This document shows positions 57,532 through 64,000 of a stretch of 64,000 bases of DNA, one piece after another (the stretch's first letter is position 1; each line of letters opens with the position of its first letter). The position numbers and the translations under genes are program-made. The DNA comes from Gemmata massiliana (GTDB lineage: Bacteria; Planctomycetota; Planctomycetia; Gemmatales; Gemmataceae): positions 254,536 to 318,535 of the forward strand of contig HG799470.1 of the NCBI GenBank assembly GCA_000531095.1, read 5' to 3'. The notes beneath the pieces are model-generated. The model was not told the DNA's origin. It saw nothing but the letters and a program-made list of their open reading frames with translations, and did no database searches.

Positions 57532-59178
57532 ATGAGCGAGCCGACGATTCCGACTGAGGAAGAGATCTCGCAGCTTCCTCGTTGGGCTAAGGTGGCATTC
57601 GCGGGTCGGTGTGCCCGTCGCGTGTTCGCACTCTACCGCCACTTTTGGTCGGGTGCCCCCGCCGAACATACTGCCATCGTTCAGCAGGCCGTCGAGATCA
57701 CAGAACGGTCTGCAACCACAGCTTACGCTGACACCGCTGCGTGCATTTCCTGTGCGGCCGATCTGGAACGCATTGGCGGTTTGGAGATCCTTTTCACAGT
57801 TGCTGCAGACGCCGTCCGCACGGCTGCTGCAAAGTTGCCCGCGACGGCCAGCAAACTTGCGTCCACTACAGCCGCCAAAGCTGCTGAAATCGCGTCCACA
57901 TATCTTTACAGAGAAGACAGTCTGAGAACCCGTCGCTCAATCCGCACAGATTTTGACGCTCTAAAAAATGCAGCTGAAAAAGAACTATGGGTGGATGGAA
58001 CCGCAGTTGCTTCGATAGTCTTTACGAAGTTGTGGCCGGATGGACCGCCACCACACTGGCCGCTGACGTCCCGAAAAACATTTGCAGTTCCGTCAGAACC
58101 GACGATCCCGACAGAAGAAGAAATCGCGAAGCTCCCGAGGTGGGCGCGGGTATCCTTTGCTGCCCGGTGTGCGCGACGTGTTCTCCCGCGCGTTGAACAC
58201 CTATGGGGAGATCATCCCAAGCAGCATTTAGCTGCTCTCGCGAGAGCGGTTCGTGTTACTGAAGAAGTTGCAGCTCATGCAAACGATTCAGAATACGTTG
58301 ACGCCCGATCCGATCCATGTAATCCGGCCCACATCGCAGCTTCTGCCGTGGTTCTTAGTGCAGCGTACCCCGCTGCCGCTGTCATCGCGCTCGCCGCTTC
58401 TTTCACAAGAAGCACATCTGTAGCTGCCGCTACAGAAATGACGTTTAGAGCTTTGCCGGTTCCCCAAGTACGGCAAGCAATTCGCGCTGATTTCGACGCT
58501 CTTACGATTGCGGCTGCTAAAAATGGATGGACGGACAGCACACCTGTGGCTCCAGAATTCTTTGGGCAGATGTGGCCCGAGGGAATTCCGCAAGGTTGGC
58601 TGGCGCACGATCGGGCAGCCTCTGCTGTCACTCCGGCGGACCTTGAGATCTCAAGCGCAGAGATCGCGCAGTTACCTCATTGGGCTAAGGTGGCATTTGC
58701 TGCACGGTGCGCTCGTCGGGTATTGCCGTTGTACTGCTATTTCTACCCCGACGCGCCTGCAGAACACGTCAGTAACGTAACGCGGGCCATTGAGACAGCT
58801 GAGCGGATTGCCGCGACGACACGGATCAGTGAGGATGCCCGGGCAGTAGCTGATCGCGCCCGAGGCGCCCGCTTCGCCACCACTGGAAACGCTGCCGATG
58901 TTGCGGCTACAGCCAATGCTGCAACCGATGCCATTTATGATGTAAATGCAGTTTTCTTTGCGGTCGGCCGAGCGGCGCGGGCAGGGGGTAGTACGTTTGC
59001 ATTGCTTCCAGCGATCCGGGCCGATTTCAATTTTCTGACACGAACTGCGGTCGAGCAATCTTGGACTAACGATACTCCCGTTTCACCGAATTCCTTCGGC
59101 CCTCTCTGGCCGAAGGGGGCGCCACCCGGATGGCCCGCTGTAAGTGAATCGGCCGCATTGAGCCCCTTCCTGAATTAG
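57532..59178 (+). CDS. Protein with three copies of an unnamed ~165-residue domain ('LPRWA' repeat)
   Basis: A 548-residue frame built from three tandem domains, residues ~5-176, ~191-356 and ~371-534. Each opens with a motif such as IPTEEEISQLPRWAKVAFA with RCARRV after it. Each ends with an acidic-aromatic motif: RTDFDALKNAAEKELWVDGT, RADFDALTIAAAKNGWTDST and RADFNFLTRTAVEQSWTNDT, then F...LWPxGxPxGW. The centres are Ala-rich helices that vary. I recognise no named family; similar LPRWA-type proteins appear as paralogues in Gemmata-like genomes, from memory. The frame ends at 59178 only because of a one-base shift: the fourth repeat and a kinase follow in another phase. Confidence 0.8.
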   Translation: MSEPTIPTEEEISQLPRWAKVAFAGRCARRVFALYRHFWSGAPAEHTAIVQQAVEITERSATTAYADTAACISCAADLERIGGLEILFTVAADAVRTAAAKLPATASKLASTTAAKAAEIASTYLYREDSLRTRRSIRTDFDALKNAAEKELWVDGTAVASIVFTKLWPDGPPPHWPLTSRKTFAVPSEPTIPTEEEIAKLPRWARVSFAARCARRVLPRVEHLWGDHPKQHLAALARAVRVTEEVAAHANDSEYVDARSDPCNPAHIAASAVVLSAAYPAAAVIALAASFTRSTSVAAATEMTFRALPVPQVRQAIRADFDALTIAAAKNGWTDSTPVAPEFFGQMWPEGIPQGWLAHDRAASAVTPADLEISSAEIAQLPHWAKVAFAARCARRVLPLYCYFYPDAPAEHVSNVTRAIETAERIAATTRISEDARAVADRARGARFATTGNAADVAATANAATDAIYDVNAVFFAVGRAARAGGSTFALLPAIRADFNFLTRTAVEQSWTNDTPVSPNSFGPLWPKGAPPGWPAVSESAALSPFLN

Positions 59179-59225
59179 CAATCCCGACTGCAGACGAGAT
59201 CGCGCAACTCCCTCGTTGGGCAAAG

Positions 59226-60659
59226 GTGGCGTTCGCAGCACGGTGCGCGCGGCGAGTCTTGCCCCAATTCGCGCGTCACTGGCCCCGTGCTCCGATACAC
59301 CACGGACACGTGGTTGCAAACGTTGTACTCGTTGCTGAAAATGCCGCGGCAAATGGCATTTCCGCCGACTCTGAGGACTATAACGCGGCCAAAATTACTT
59401 CCGCCGTTCTCGAAGCTCGCGCTGAGGGGGCTCTCACTGCAGCCTACGTTGCGGAAGCGGCTCGCGCCGCCGGCAACGCGGCTTTCGTAGGCTCCATTGA
59501 TCTCGCAGCCCAACCTGCTGCTGCTGCCGCCACCGCAGCGGCCCTCGCTCTACCCACAGCACACAAGGCTATGCGCGACGACTTCGAGGCACTGTCGCGT
59601 GCGGCCATCGCAAATCGGTGGACCGATGACGTGCGAGTGCAACCGTCTTTCTTCGGACCACAATGGCGTGCCGATGAGTTGCACGAAGAGCCTGTACCAT
59701 CGAGAGCACCAACCGATAGTGCGTCTCTCCTTCCTCAGACAATAGTGCCCTCTCCGTCCCAAGCACGACGACAGCGCGAATCCGCTCTGGGCGGTCCCGT
59801 CTTGGTGCCCGGAGATCGCGTCCCGCATGCGGAGATGTGGGTTCTAGTAGAGCCCATCGGCACGGGCGGATTCGCGCAGGTGTGGCTCGCCCGACACCGC
59901 CAGACGAATGAGGAGCGGGCGATCAAGTTTTGCACCCACGCCGTTGCTCGCGATCGGTTACCCGACGTAGCCCGGCACGAATCGAACGTAGCGCTGTACG
60001 TGCAGCAATACACTAGCACCGCCGCCGGAAGCCATCCGAATATCGTGCCACTCCATGAATGCAACTTGAAGGGTGAAATGCCTTGGTTAATGTACGCTTT
60101 CGTTCCCGGCAAGCGATCGGTTGCAGACGTGATCGAAGAGCTAAAAGCACTTCCGGTGACAGAGCGCGTTACCCGTGCGATCCCACTTTTGCAAACAATC
60201 GCCCGCGCTGTCGGGCAGTTCCACCAACTCGAACGTCAGATTGTTCATCGCGATCTGACGCCAAGGAACGTGCTGATGGACGGAAACGTGCCGCGAATTA
60301 CCGACTTCGGGATCGGCGGTGCGGCGGTGACCGCGGCCGTGGTCGATGCGACCGGGCAGACCGAGTTCACGGTCCGCGTTCACACCTTGCTCCGTGCTGC
60401 GGGGACGCCCCCACACGCCAGCCCTGAGCAATTGGCGGGTGAGCCCCCACACCCGCGCGACGATGTGTTCGCGCTGGGAGTGATGGCGTACCAGATGCTT
60501 ATGGGCGAACTTCGTGCCCCAGGAGCGAACGCACGTAACAAGATGGAACGACAGAACGTGCCGCCCCCTCTGATCCAACTCATCGTGAATAGTGTTTCTG
60601 ATCCCGAAGACCGGACGCAAGATGCCGCGGAATGGGCTGAGATGTTGAGCCGCTCTTGA
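59226..60659 (+). CDS. Fourth LPRWA repeat joined to an intact Ser/Thr protein kinase
   Basis: The repeat really begins near 59169 (PELAIPTADEIAQLPRWAKV); the GTG at 59226 is only the first start codon in this phase. After the repeat (ending RWTDDVRVQPSFFGPQW) and a linker, the kinase domain spans ~205-475. It has P-loop GTGGFAQVW, Lys in EERAIKF (234 from 59226), catalytic loop VHRDLTPRNVL, DFGIGG, and APE-like HASPEQLAGE with DDVFALGVMAYQMLMG. All catalytic residues are present, and there is no transmembrane helix. One extra base in the CCCC run at 59163-59166 joins it to the upstream frame, giving a ~1042-residue four-repeat kinase. Confidence 0.85.
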   Translation: MAFAARCARRVLPQFARHWPRAPIHHGHVVANVVLVAENAAANGISADSEDYNAAKITSAVLEARAEGALTAAYVAEAARAAGNAAFVGSIDLAAQPAAAAATAAALALPTAHKAMRDDFEALSRAAIANRWTDDVRVQPSFFGPQWRADELHEEPVPSRAPTDSASLLPQTIVPSPSQARRQRESALGGPVLVPGDRVPHAEMWVLVEPIGTGGFAQVWLARHRQTNEERAIKFCTHAVARDRLPDVARHESNVALYVQQYTSTAAGSHPNIVPLHECNLKGEMPWLMYAFVPGKRSVADVIEELKALPVTERVTRAIPLLQTIARAVGQFHQLERQIVHRDLTPRNVLMDGNVPRITDFGIGGAAVTAAVVDATGQTEFTVRVHTLLRAAGTPPHASPEQLAGEPPHPRDDVFALGVMAYQMLMGELRAPGANARNKMERQNVPPPLIQLIVNSVSDPEDRTQDAAEWAEMLSRS

Positions 60660-60775
60660 GCCAATTTGGTGTCAAGTCACGAGGGCGTTAGTGTGTCGCG
60701 GCGCAAATATTGCAAGTGCATAAAAACAACTGCATGTGTGGTGGTTTCTCGCTGCACAATTACTCAAGAGCTATT

Positions 60776-61313
60776 AGAGTCGCTGCACAATAGCGGTTGA
60801 TCGGTTGAAGCCGATGCGCCGCCCTGGGTGTTCGACCTCACGCGTACATGAGATTGTGGAGTCCGGCAACGTTCTTGATGATGAGGGTGTGCCGGCGGCG
60901 CGGGTTCCGGTACCGCTCGGCCGCGATGCGCCACACCTTCATCTTCCCGATCCCGTGCTCGACCGCGATCCGGCGCCGCGACACGCGCCGGTTCCCCGCC
61001 TTCTGGCGGGCCGTCAACTGACCCTTCGGGGGTCGCCGTCGTGGGGTACACAGCCCGGTCCCCAGGTACGCCGTGTCCCCGGTCCGGCGCACCCCGGCCG
61101 GGCACACCACACCCAGTTGCGTTGGCGTGGACGCCGTGTCTTGCGCTTCGTATCGGCCTGCGGGTAGCGAGGTTCGAGTTCGGCCAACAGTTGGTCGAAC
61201 GCCTCGGGCGTGATCCCGGTCAGTTGCCGGAACGTGTCCGGCATCCGCCTCAAGCGGCTCGTGTGGCTCATACACCAAACCTATGCGCCCCGCCCCTATT
61301 GTGCAGCGACTCT
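60776..61313 (-). mobile_element. 538-bp internally deleted IS5-family element with terminal repeats and target duplication
   Basis: Perfect 18-base terminal inverted repeats AGAGTCGCTGCACAATAG lie at 60776-60793 and 61296-61313. The 3-base target duplication ATT lies at 60773-60775 and 61314-61316, in agreement with the ANT duplications of the ISL2 group of IS5. Inside, minus-strand frames encode only the transposase N-terminus (MSHTSRLRRMPDTFRQLTGI) and C-terminus (HGIGKMKVWRIAAERYRNPR, KNVAGLHNLMYA). Most of the catalytic core is absent, so the element cannot move by itself. Confidence 0.88.
60838..61278 (-). pseudogene. Residual IS5-type transposase, internally deleted
   Basis: Two out-of-phase frames make up the remnant. 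One (from 61271) has TFRQLTGITPEAFDQLLAEL and EPRYPQADTKRKTRRPRQRN, the normal N-terminal part. The other (to 60838) has GDTAYLGTGLCTPRRRPPKG and VEHGIGKMKVWRIAAERYRN, the normal C-terminal part with the last catalytic Glu region. About 150 residues expected between them, with the first two DDE acids, are missing. Confidence 0.75.
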
Positions 61314-62287
61314 ATTGTAAACGTGTAGTTCTTCTTCGTGTCTCCATCGTCAACTATTGGTGTCGATTCCACTCGCACTCGCGGCCGGTTTGGATCACGA
61401 ACGTTAGGTTCAGCTTTGCAAATCGCGCGAGAGAGATCAAAGTCGTCGTCTGCACAGTACACGCGCTGCGAACTTCGTCGCACCTGTAGCCCGTTATAGT
61501 CAGTGACCTGCTCATCCGTGAGTTCGACCGCGCGACCGTCGTACTCGCGCCAAGCCTTAAAGTGAGTTCGTTCCATGATGAGTAGGATGTGCCGGCTGTC
61601 GAGCGGGAAGGCAAACTCGATGCCCGGATCACGCACGCCGACAAGGGGGCCAACCTCGTCGCGACAGTTACCACGTCTTACAACTGGATGGTCGGATGTG
61701 TAAAACAGATGTTTGGTTTTATTAATCCCAATCACCCAAAAGAGCCGGTCGAGTTCGCGGGCCATCTCCAAGACGACTTCCGGCCTCAGCATTTGCTCAG
61801 CATGTACCGCAGCCATGCACTTGCGATCGAGGCGGAAGTGAACTTTTCCAACCTGATTCGGGAAATTTAACCGCGTCATGTCATCGACGAAGGTCTGCCC
61901 TTTCTTGATGATCGACTCGTATGTGGTATCCCGATACGTTTTGGTGCGCATCCACTGAAGGACAACGAACGGCGCGAAATCGATCAACTGGTCAGGAGTG
62001 AGTTTCCCTTCGTCCGCACAACTAATCAGCTTCTCCAGCATTGGCTTGTACGCGGATTCTATCCGGCCGAGTTGGTCTTCTACCGCATTCGTCTTGACTG
62101 GTTCTCTCGTAGTACCGGGAACGATTTCGTAAAAATCCGTCTCCTGTGCCGCGCCCGCCGGTGATGTTGGGTACATCCGATCCGAGGCTTTGTCGTAGCA
62201 GAACAGCTTCTTCGTTCTGTTTATAAAACCCCGAAGATAGAATTGCGGCACATAGTGTTGTGCTCGTGTTCGCTGTTCCGTCGCCAT
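61268..62287 (-). CDS. DUF4238 protein whose C-terminus is supplied by an inserted IS element
   Basis: A 339-residue protein with the DUF4238 start RAQHYVPQFYLRGFINRTKK, followed by DFYEIVPGTTREPVKTNAVE and LGRIESAYKPMLEKLIS, and a middle part DRLFWVIGINKTKHLFYTSD. The family is uncharacterised and is often seen in accessory regions. The last 14 residues (ESLHNRGGAHRFGV) are translated from the IS at 60776-61313. Without the IS and one target copy the frame would end KKNYTFTIALE and stop at the original TAA. The fusion may still work, since only the last three residues were changed. Confidence 0.88.
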   Translation of the reverse strand: MATEQRTRAQHYVPQFYLRGFINRTKKLFCYDKASDRMYPTSPAGAAQETDFYEIVPGTTREPVKTNAVEDQLGRIESAYKPMLEKLISCADEGKLTPDQLIDFAPFVVLQWMRTKTYRDTTYESIIKKGQTFVDDMTRLNFPNQVGKVHFRLDRKCMAAVHAEQMLRPEVVLEMARELDRLFWVIGINKTKHLFYTSDHPVVRRGNCRDEVGPLVGVRDPGIEFAFPLDSRHILLIMERTHFKAWREYDGRAVELTDEQVTDYNGLQVRRSSQRVYCADDDFDLSRAICKAEPNVRDPNRPRVRVESTPIVDDGDTKKNYTFTIESLHNRGGAHRFGV

Positions 62288-62494
62288 TCTCGAACCTACC
62301 GTCAGGGTATTTGCAGAGGGCTACATAGGATTGACGCTTGGGCGCTTTTTGTGGTTCGCGCAGTCATTCTAACGGATGCCCAACGAGCGGCAGTAGGTCG
62401 GTTTCGCGTGCTATTCGAGACTGGCGCCGCCCATTCAGAATCGCGTCGCTAATGACGACGCGACTTCAAATGCGTTGCGAATGAAAACGAAGGA

Positions 62495-62668
62495 TCAATC
62501 ACGTTCACGGACTGGGAAGATGAGGACGTGGCACCCGATCGCTTCGAGATCGGCGGCGGTGTCGAGGGCCACGTGGTATGGTAGCGCCGCGTGCGTCAAC
62601 TCACCGTCGGCGATGATCGCGAAACGCCCGGGGACGTCCTTGCGGAAGGGCAATGTGCTCGGTAACAT
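62495..62668 (-). CDS. Small hypothetical protein
   Basis: A 57-residue frame reading KDVPGRFAIIADGELTHAAL and AADLEAIGCHVLIFPVRERD. AGGAATCG lies upstream of the ATG at 62668. The strand-helix pattern and composition look like real protein, but no family is recognised. It is short and could be missed by length cut-offs. A hairpin (TCGCGTCG and complement, 62441-62463) follows its stop. Confidence 0.5.
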   Translation of the reverse strand: MLPSTLPFRKDVPGRFAIIADGELTHAALPYHVALDTAADLEAIGCHVLIFPVRERD

Positions 62669-62700
62669 TTCAAACGATTCCTAGTTAAGTAGGGATCTGC

Positions 62701-62732
62701 GATACGGCGGGGGTGCCAGCCCCCGCCGTATC
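62701..62732. promoter_or_regulatory. Strong GC hairpin upstream of the small gene at 62495
   Basis: A perfect 13-bp inverted repeat, GATACGGCGGGGG (62701-62713) and its complement (62720-62732), with a 6-base loop. It lies 33 bases before the start of the minus-strand gene and upstream of the XRE gene at 62823. It could be a terminator, an RNA leader or a transposon end remnant; no T-run is present. Confidence 0.4.
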
Positions 62733-62822
62733 GAATTGCGGTCGTAACATCCGACCGCCTCGAATAGCCTAGCATAATCGCTAGGTTCGTAAAGGCATTT
62801 ATTGCTGTCGGGGCGGGTTTTC

Positions 62823-63077
62823 ATGGTTATCGTGGCGAATCAGAAGAAACCAAGTCCGCTGGGTGCTCGTATTCGGGCGCTTCGCGAGGCCGCCGGCATC
62901 ACGCAGGAAGACGCGGCGGCGGCGGTCAGCGTCCACGTCCAGACGTACATGCGATGGGAACGCGGCGGGTCCGAACCGTCATTCACCGCGCTGCAACAAC
63001 TCGCGGCCGCGTTCGACGTGACTCTGAATGATTTCGCGACGGAACCGGGATCGCGGTCGGAAACCGACGAAGAGTAA
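62823..63077 (+). CDS. XRE-family helix-turn-helix regulator
   Basis: An 84-residue protein with one Cro/CI helix-turn-helix: ALREAAGITQEDAAAAVSVH with VQTYMRWERGGSEPSFTALQ after it. It closely resembles the protein at 12560-12811, sharing QTYMRWERG, EPxFTxL and TLNDF. The ATG at 62823 is chosen over the TTG at 62802. An intrinsic terminator follows directly. The target is unknown. Confidence 0.85.
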   Translation: MVIVANQKKPSPLGARIRALREAAGITQEDAAAAVSVHVQTYMRWERGGSEPSFTALQQLAAAFDVTLNDFATEPGSRSETDEE

Positions 63078-63096
63078 CCCACAGCCCACGAGATTC

Positions 63097-63150
63097 GCAA
63101 CGCCTCAATCAATGTCATTGTAACGTTGATTGAGGCGTTGCTGCTTTTTA
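63097..63150 (+). terminator. Rho-independent terminator after the XRE gene
   Basis: A 16-bp inverted repeat, GCAACGCCTCAATCAA (63097-63112) and its complement (63126-63141), with a 13-base loop, is followed by TGCTTTTTAG. It starts 20 bases past the XRE stop. Confidence 0.82.
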
Positions 63151-63279
63151 GCTTTGCGACACGCTGTATTGCAAAATGTGTCGCGAATTCGCCTGTTCCT
63201 TTGGCCTGATCGCTCTGATATTGTGCTCCGTTGCGGTCGACCGCTCAAGAGCATGCGGGGCCGAAATGGAGGCGATACG

Positions 63280-63639
63280 GTGTTTAGAATCAACGTTCTT
63301 GCGCATATAATTGGTATCCTTTTCCTCGTGGCAGGATACCCGAACATGGCCGACGGAACCGAACCCAACAAGTTCGACAAGAAGCTGAAACTCGAAATCT
63401 TTGACAAGAACGGCAAGTCACTCGAAGTGGTCAAAGAGGTCGAGGTTTACACGAAGGGCGACCCAGCAAAAGACACGTCGATCTCGTGGCATGCGAAGAC
63501 GAAGACGCTCGCCGGGAACAAGGTCAACCCCGGCGATAAGCTCACCGACGCACAAGGCACGGTTTGGGTTGTCAAAAGCGCGTCCGCAGTCGGCCAGGGC
63601 GAAATCTGGATCATCAAGTGCGAGAAAAAGAACCCCTAG
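63280..63639 (+). CDS. Small secreted hypothetical protein
   Basis: A 119-residue protein with leader FRINVLAHIIGILFLVAGYP. The mature part is Lys-rich and strand-like (KFDKKLKLEIFDKNGKSLEV, EVYTKGDPAKDTSISWHAKT) and ends WVVKSASAVGQGEIWIIKCE. The GTG at 63280 has GGAGG 7 bases upstream, so it is chosen over an ATG at 63253. No family is recognised; the fold may be a small beta domain. Confidence 0.62.
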   Translation: MFRINVLAHIIGILFLVAGYPNMADGTEPNKFDKKLKLEIFDKNGKSLEVVKEVEVYTKGDPAKDTSISWHAKTKTLAGNKVNPGDKLTDAQGTVWVVKSASAVGQGEIWIIKCEKKNP

Positions 63640-63776
63640 CTCACCTTAAACAAGTCGTTCAGATCGATGCTGTTATAGATCGATACCCCGTCGTCGAGTT
63701 CGTCGGCGGGTTGAACGCCGCTGCCCGGCTTGCCCACGAAGTAGAACCCGCTGTTCGTGTGGTCGGTGGGGTCCAT
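63636..63776 (-). CDS. Possible small protein
   Basis: A 46-residue frame (DPTDHTNSGFYFVGKPGSGV, ELDDGVSIYNSIDLNDLFKV) with AGGGAT upstream of the ATG at 63776. Composition is protein-like and acidic. Its stop overlaps the end of the convergent secreted-protein gene by four bases. Support is limited to these points. Confidence 0.4.
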   Translation of the reverse strand: MDPTDHTNSGFYFVGKPGSGVQPADELDDGVSIYNSIDLNDLFKVS

Positions 63777-63858
63777 GAAGTCATCCCTTTCAACACAGGC
63801 GTGTGATCCGTAATAGCCTACGGGGGTAGATGTTGCGTGGGCATGATGAGGAGCACGG

Positions 63859-64000
63859 ATGTTGCTGGATGCGGTCCTTGAGCGATTCATCGCCCACAGC
63901 CCGATGGCGGTTGCGATCCGGGGTGCGTTTGAGTACGCGCTCGATCCCGGGCACCTGGATGACCTGTTCGTGCGCATCGCCGGGGATCGGGACGACCGCG
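63859..64000 (+). CDS. IS4-type transposase, N-terminal part (cut by window end)
   Basis: The frame starts at ATG 63859 with GAGGAG about 5 bases upstream and continues past the window. It begins LLDAVLERFIAHSPMAVAIR and has LDPGHLDDLFVRIAGDRDDR, which resembles the start of planctomycete IS4-family transposases (LLExVLERFxxxSPxxVxxR...xxLDxLFxR). The rest, with the catalytic domain, is outside. Confidence 0.6.
   Translation, partial: MLLDAVLERFIAHSPMAVAIRGAFEYALDPGHLDDLFVRIAGDRDDR

Noticed and set aside
59160..59180. Programmed -1 frameshift in the repeat-kinase gene
   Set aside because: The site CCCCTTCC does not match a usual X-XXY-YYZ slippery heptamer and no clear stimulatory structure was seen; an indel is simpler, though not proven.
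60668..60770. Promoter or gene between the kinase and the IS
   Set aside because: Short A+T-rich interval with no frame; it is simply the original downstream sequence of the kinase and DUF4238 genes.

Overview
The window looks like a chromosome piece from a planctomycete, most likely of the Gemmataceae. The evidence is high G+C and families that expand in that group: three DUF1559 pilin-like secreted proteins, a PSCyt1/DUF1549/DUF1553 cytochrome followed by a DUF1501 protein, a PVC-type haem protein with a beta-propeller, ECF sigma factors with long C-terminal extensions, CotH-EF-hand and TPR proteins, and decayed transposases. The genus is inferred from gene content; no rRNA is present.

Layout. 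1-12.5 kb: small enzymes and membrane proteins (dienelactone hydrolase end, aldo/keto reductase, Gfo/Idh/MocA oxidoreductase, ceramidase-like lipoprotein, DUF1559, MarC, ECF sigma, alpha/beta hydrolase, YdeI-like, DUF1697, DUF3185). 12.5-31.5 kb: envelope and secretion genes, including two further DUF1559 genes, each beside a small lipoprotein gene, the PSD1-DUF1501 pair facing a large cytochrome/propeller gene, TPR proteins, and a seven-haem cytochrome with a TPR tail. 31.6-37.5 kb: an LOR/SDH (TIGR00300) protein, a Thg1-like tRNA-His guanylyltransferase, small secreted proteins and CotH. 37.5-40 kb: a histidine kinase cut short, and tatA lying between decayed ISAs1 pieces. 40.1-50.7 kb: ordinary chromosome (DUF429, ppdK, desaturase, an internally duplicated membrane protein, ECF sigma, ribBA).

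50.9-62.3 kb is an accessory region, visibly more A+T rich over much of its length. It holds transposase and integrase wrecks, a tRNA-like 3' fragment, a PIN-like protein, an XRE regulator overlapping a predicted pseudokinase, a protein with three copies of an unnamed ~165-residue domain followed by a fourth copy joined to an intact kinase, and a DUF4238 gene whose last codons were replaced by a 538-bp IS deletion derivative. The XRE/pseudokinase/repeat-kinase group is the best candidate for an undescribed system.

Two observations concern the sequence itself. A perfect 34-bp loxP site sits at 51542-51575 inside transposase debris, which fits a leftover paired-end library linker or an engineered junction better than a natural site. 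Three otherwise good genes are split by single-base frameshifts (about 13612, 30067 and 59163), two of them consistent with a missing base in a homopolymer. Together these suggest a draft assembly with 454-type errors, so the frameshifts should not be read as biology until checked.
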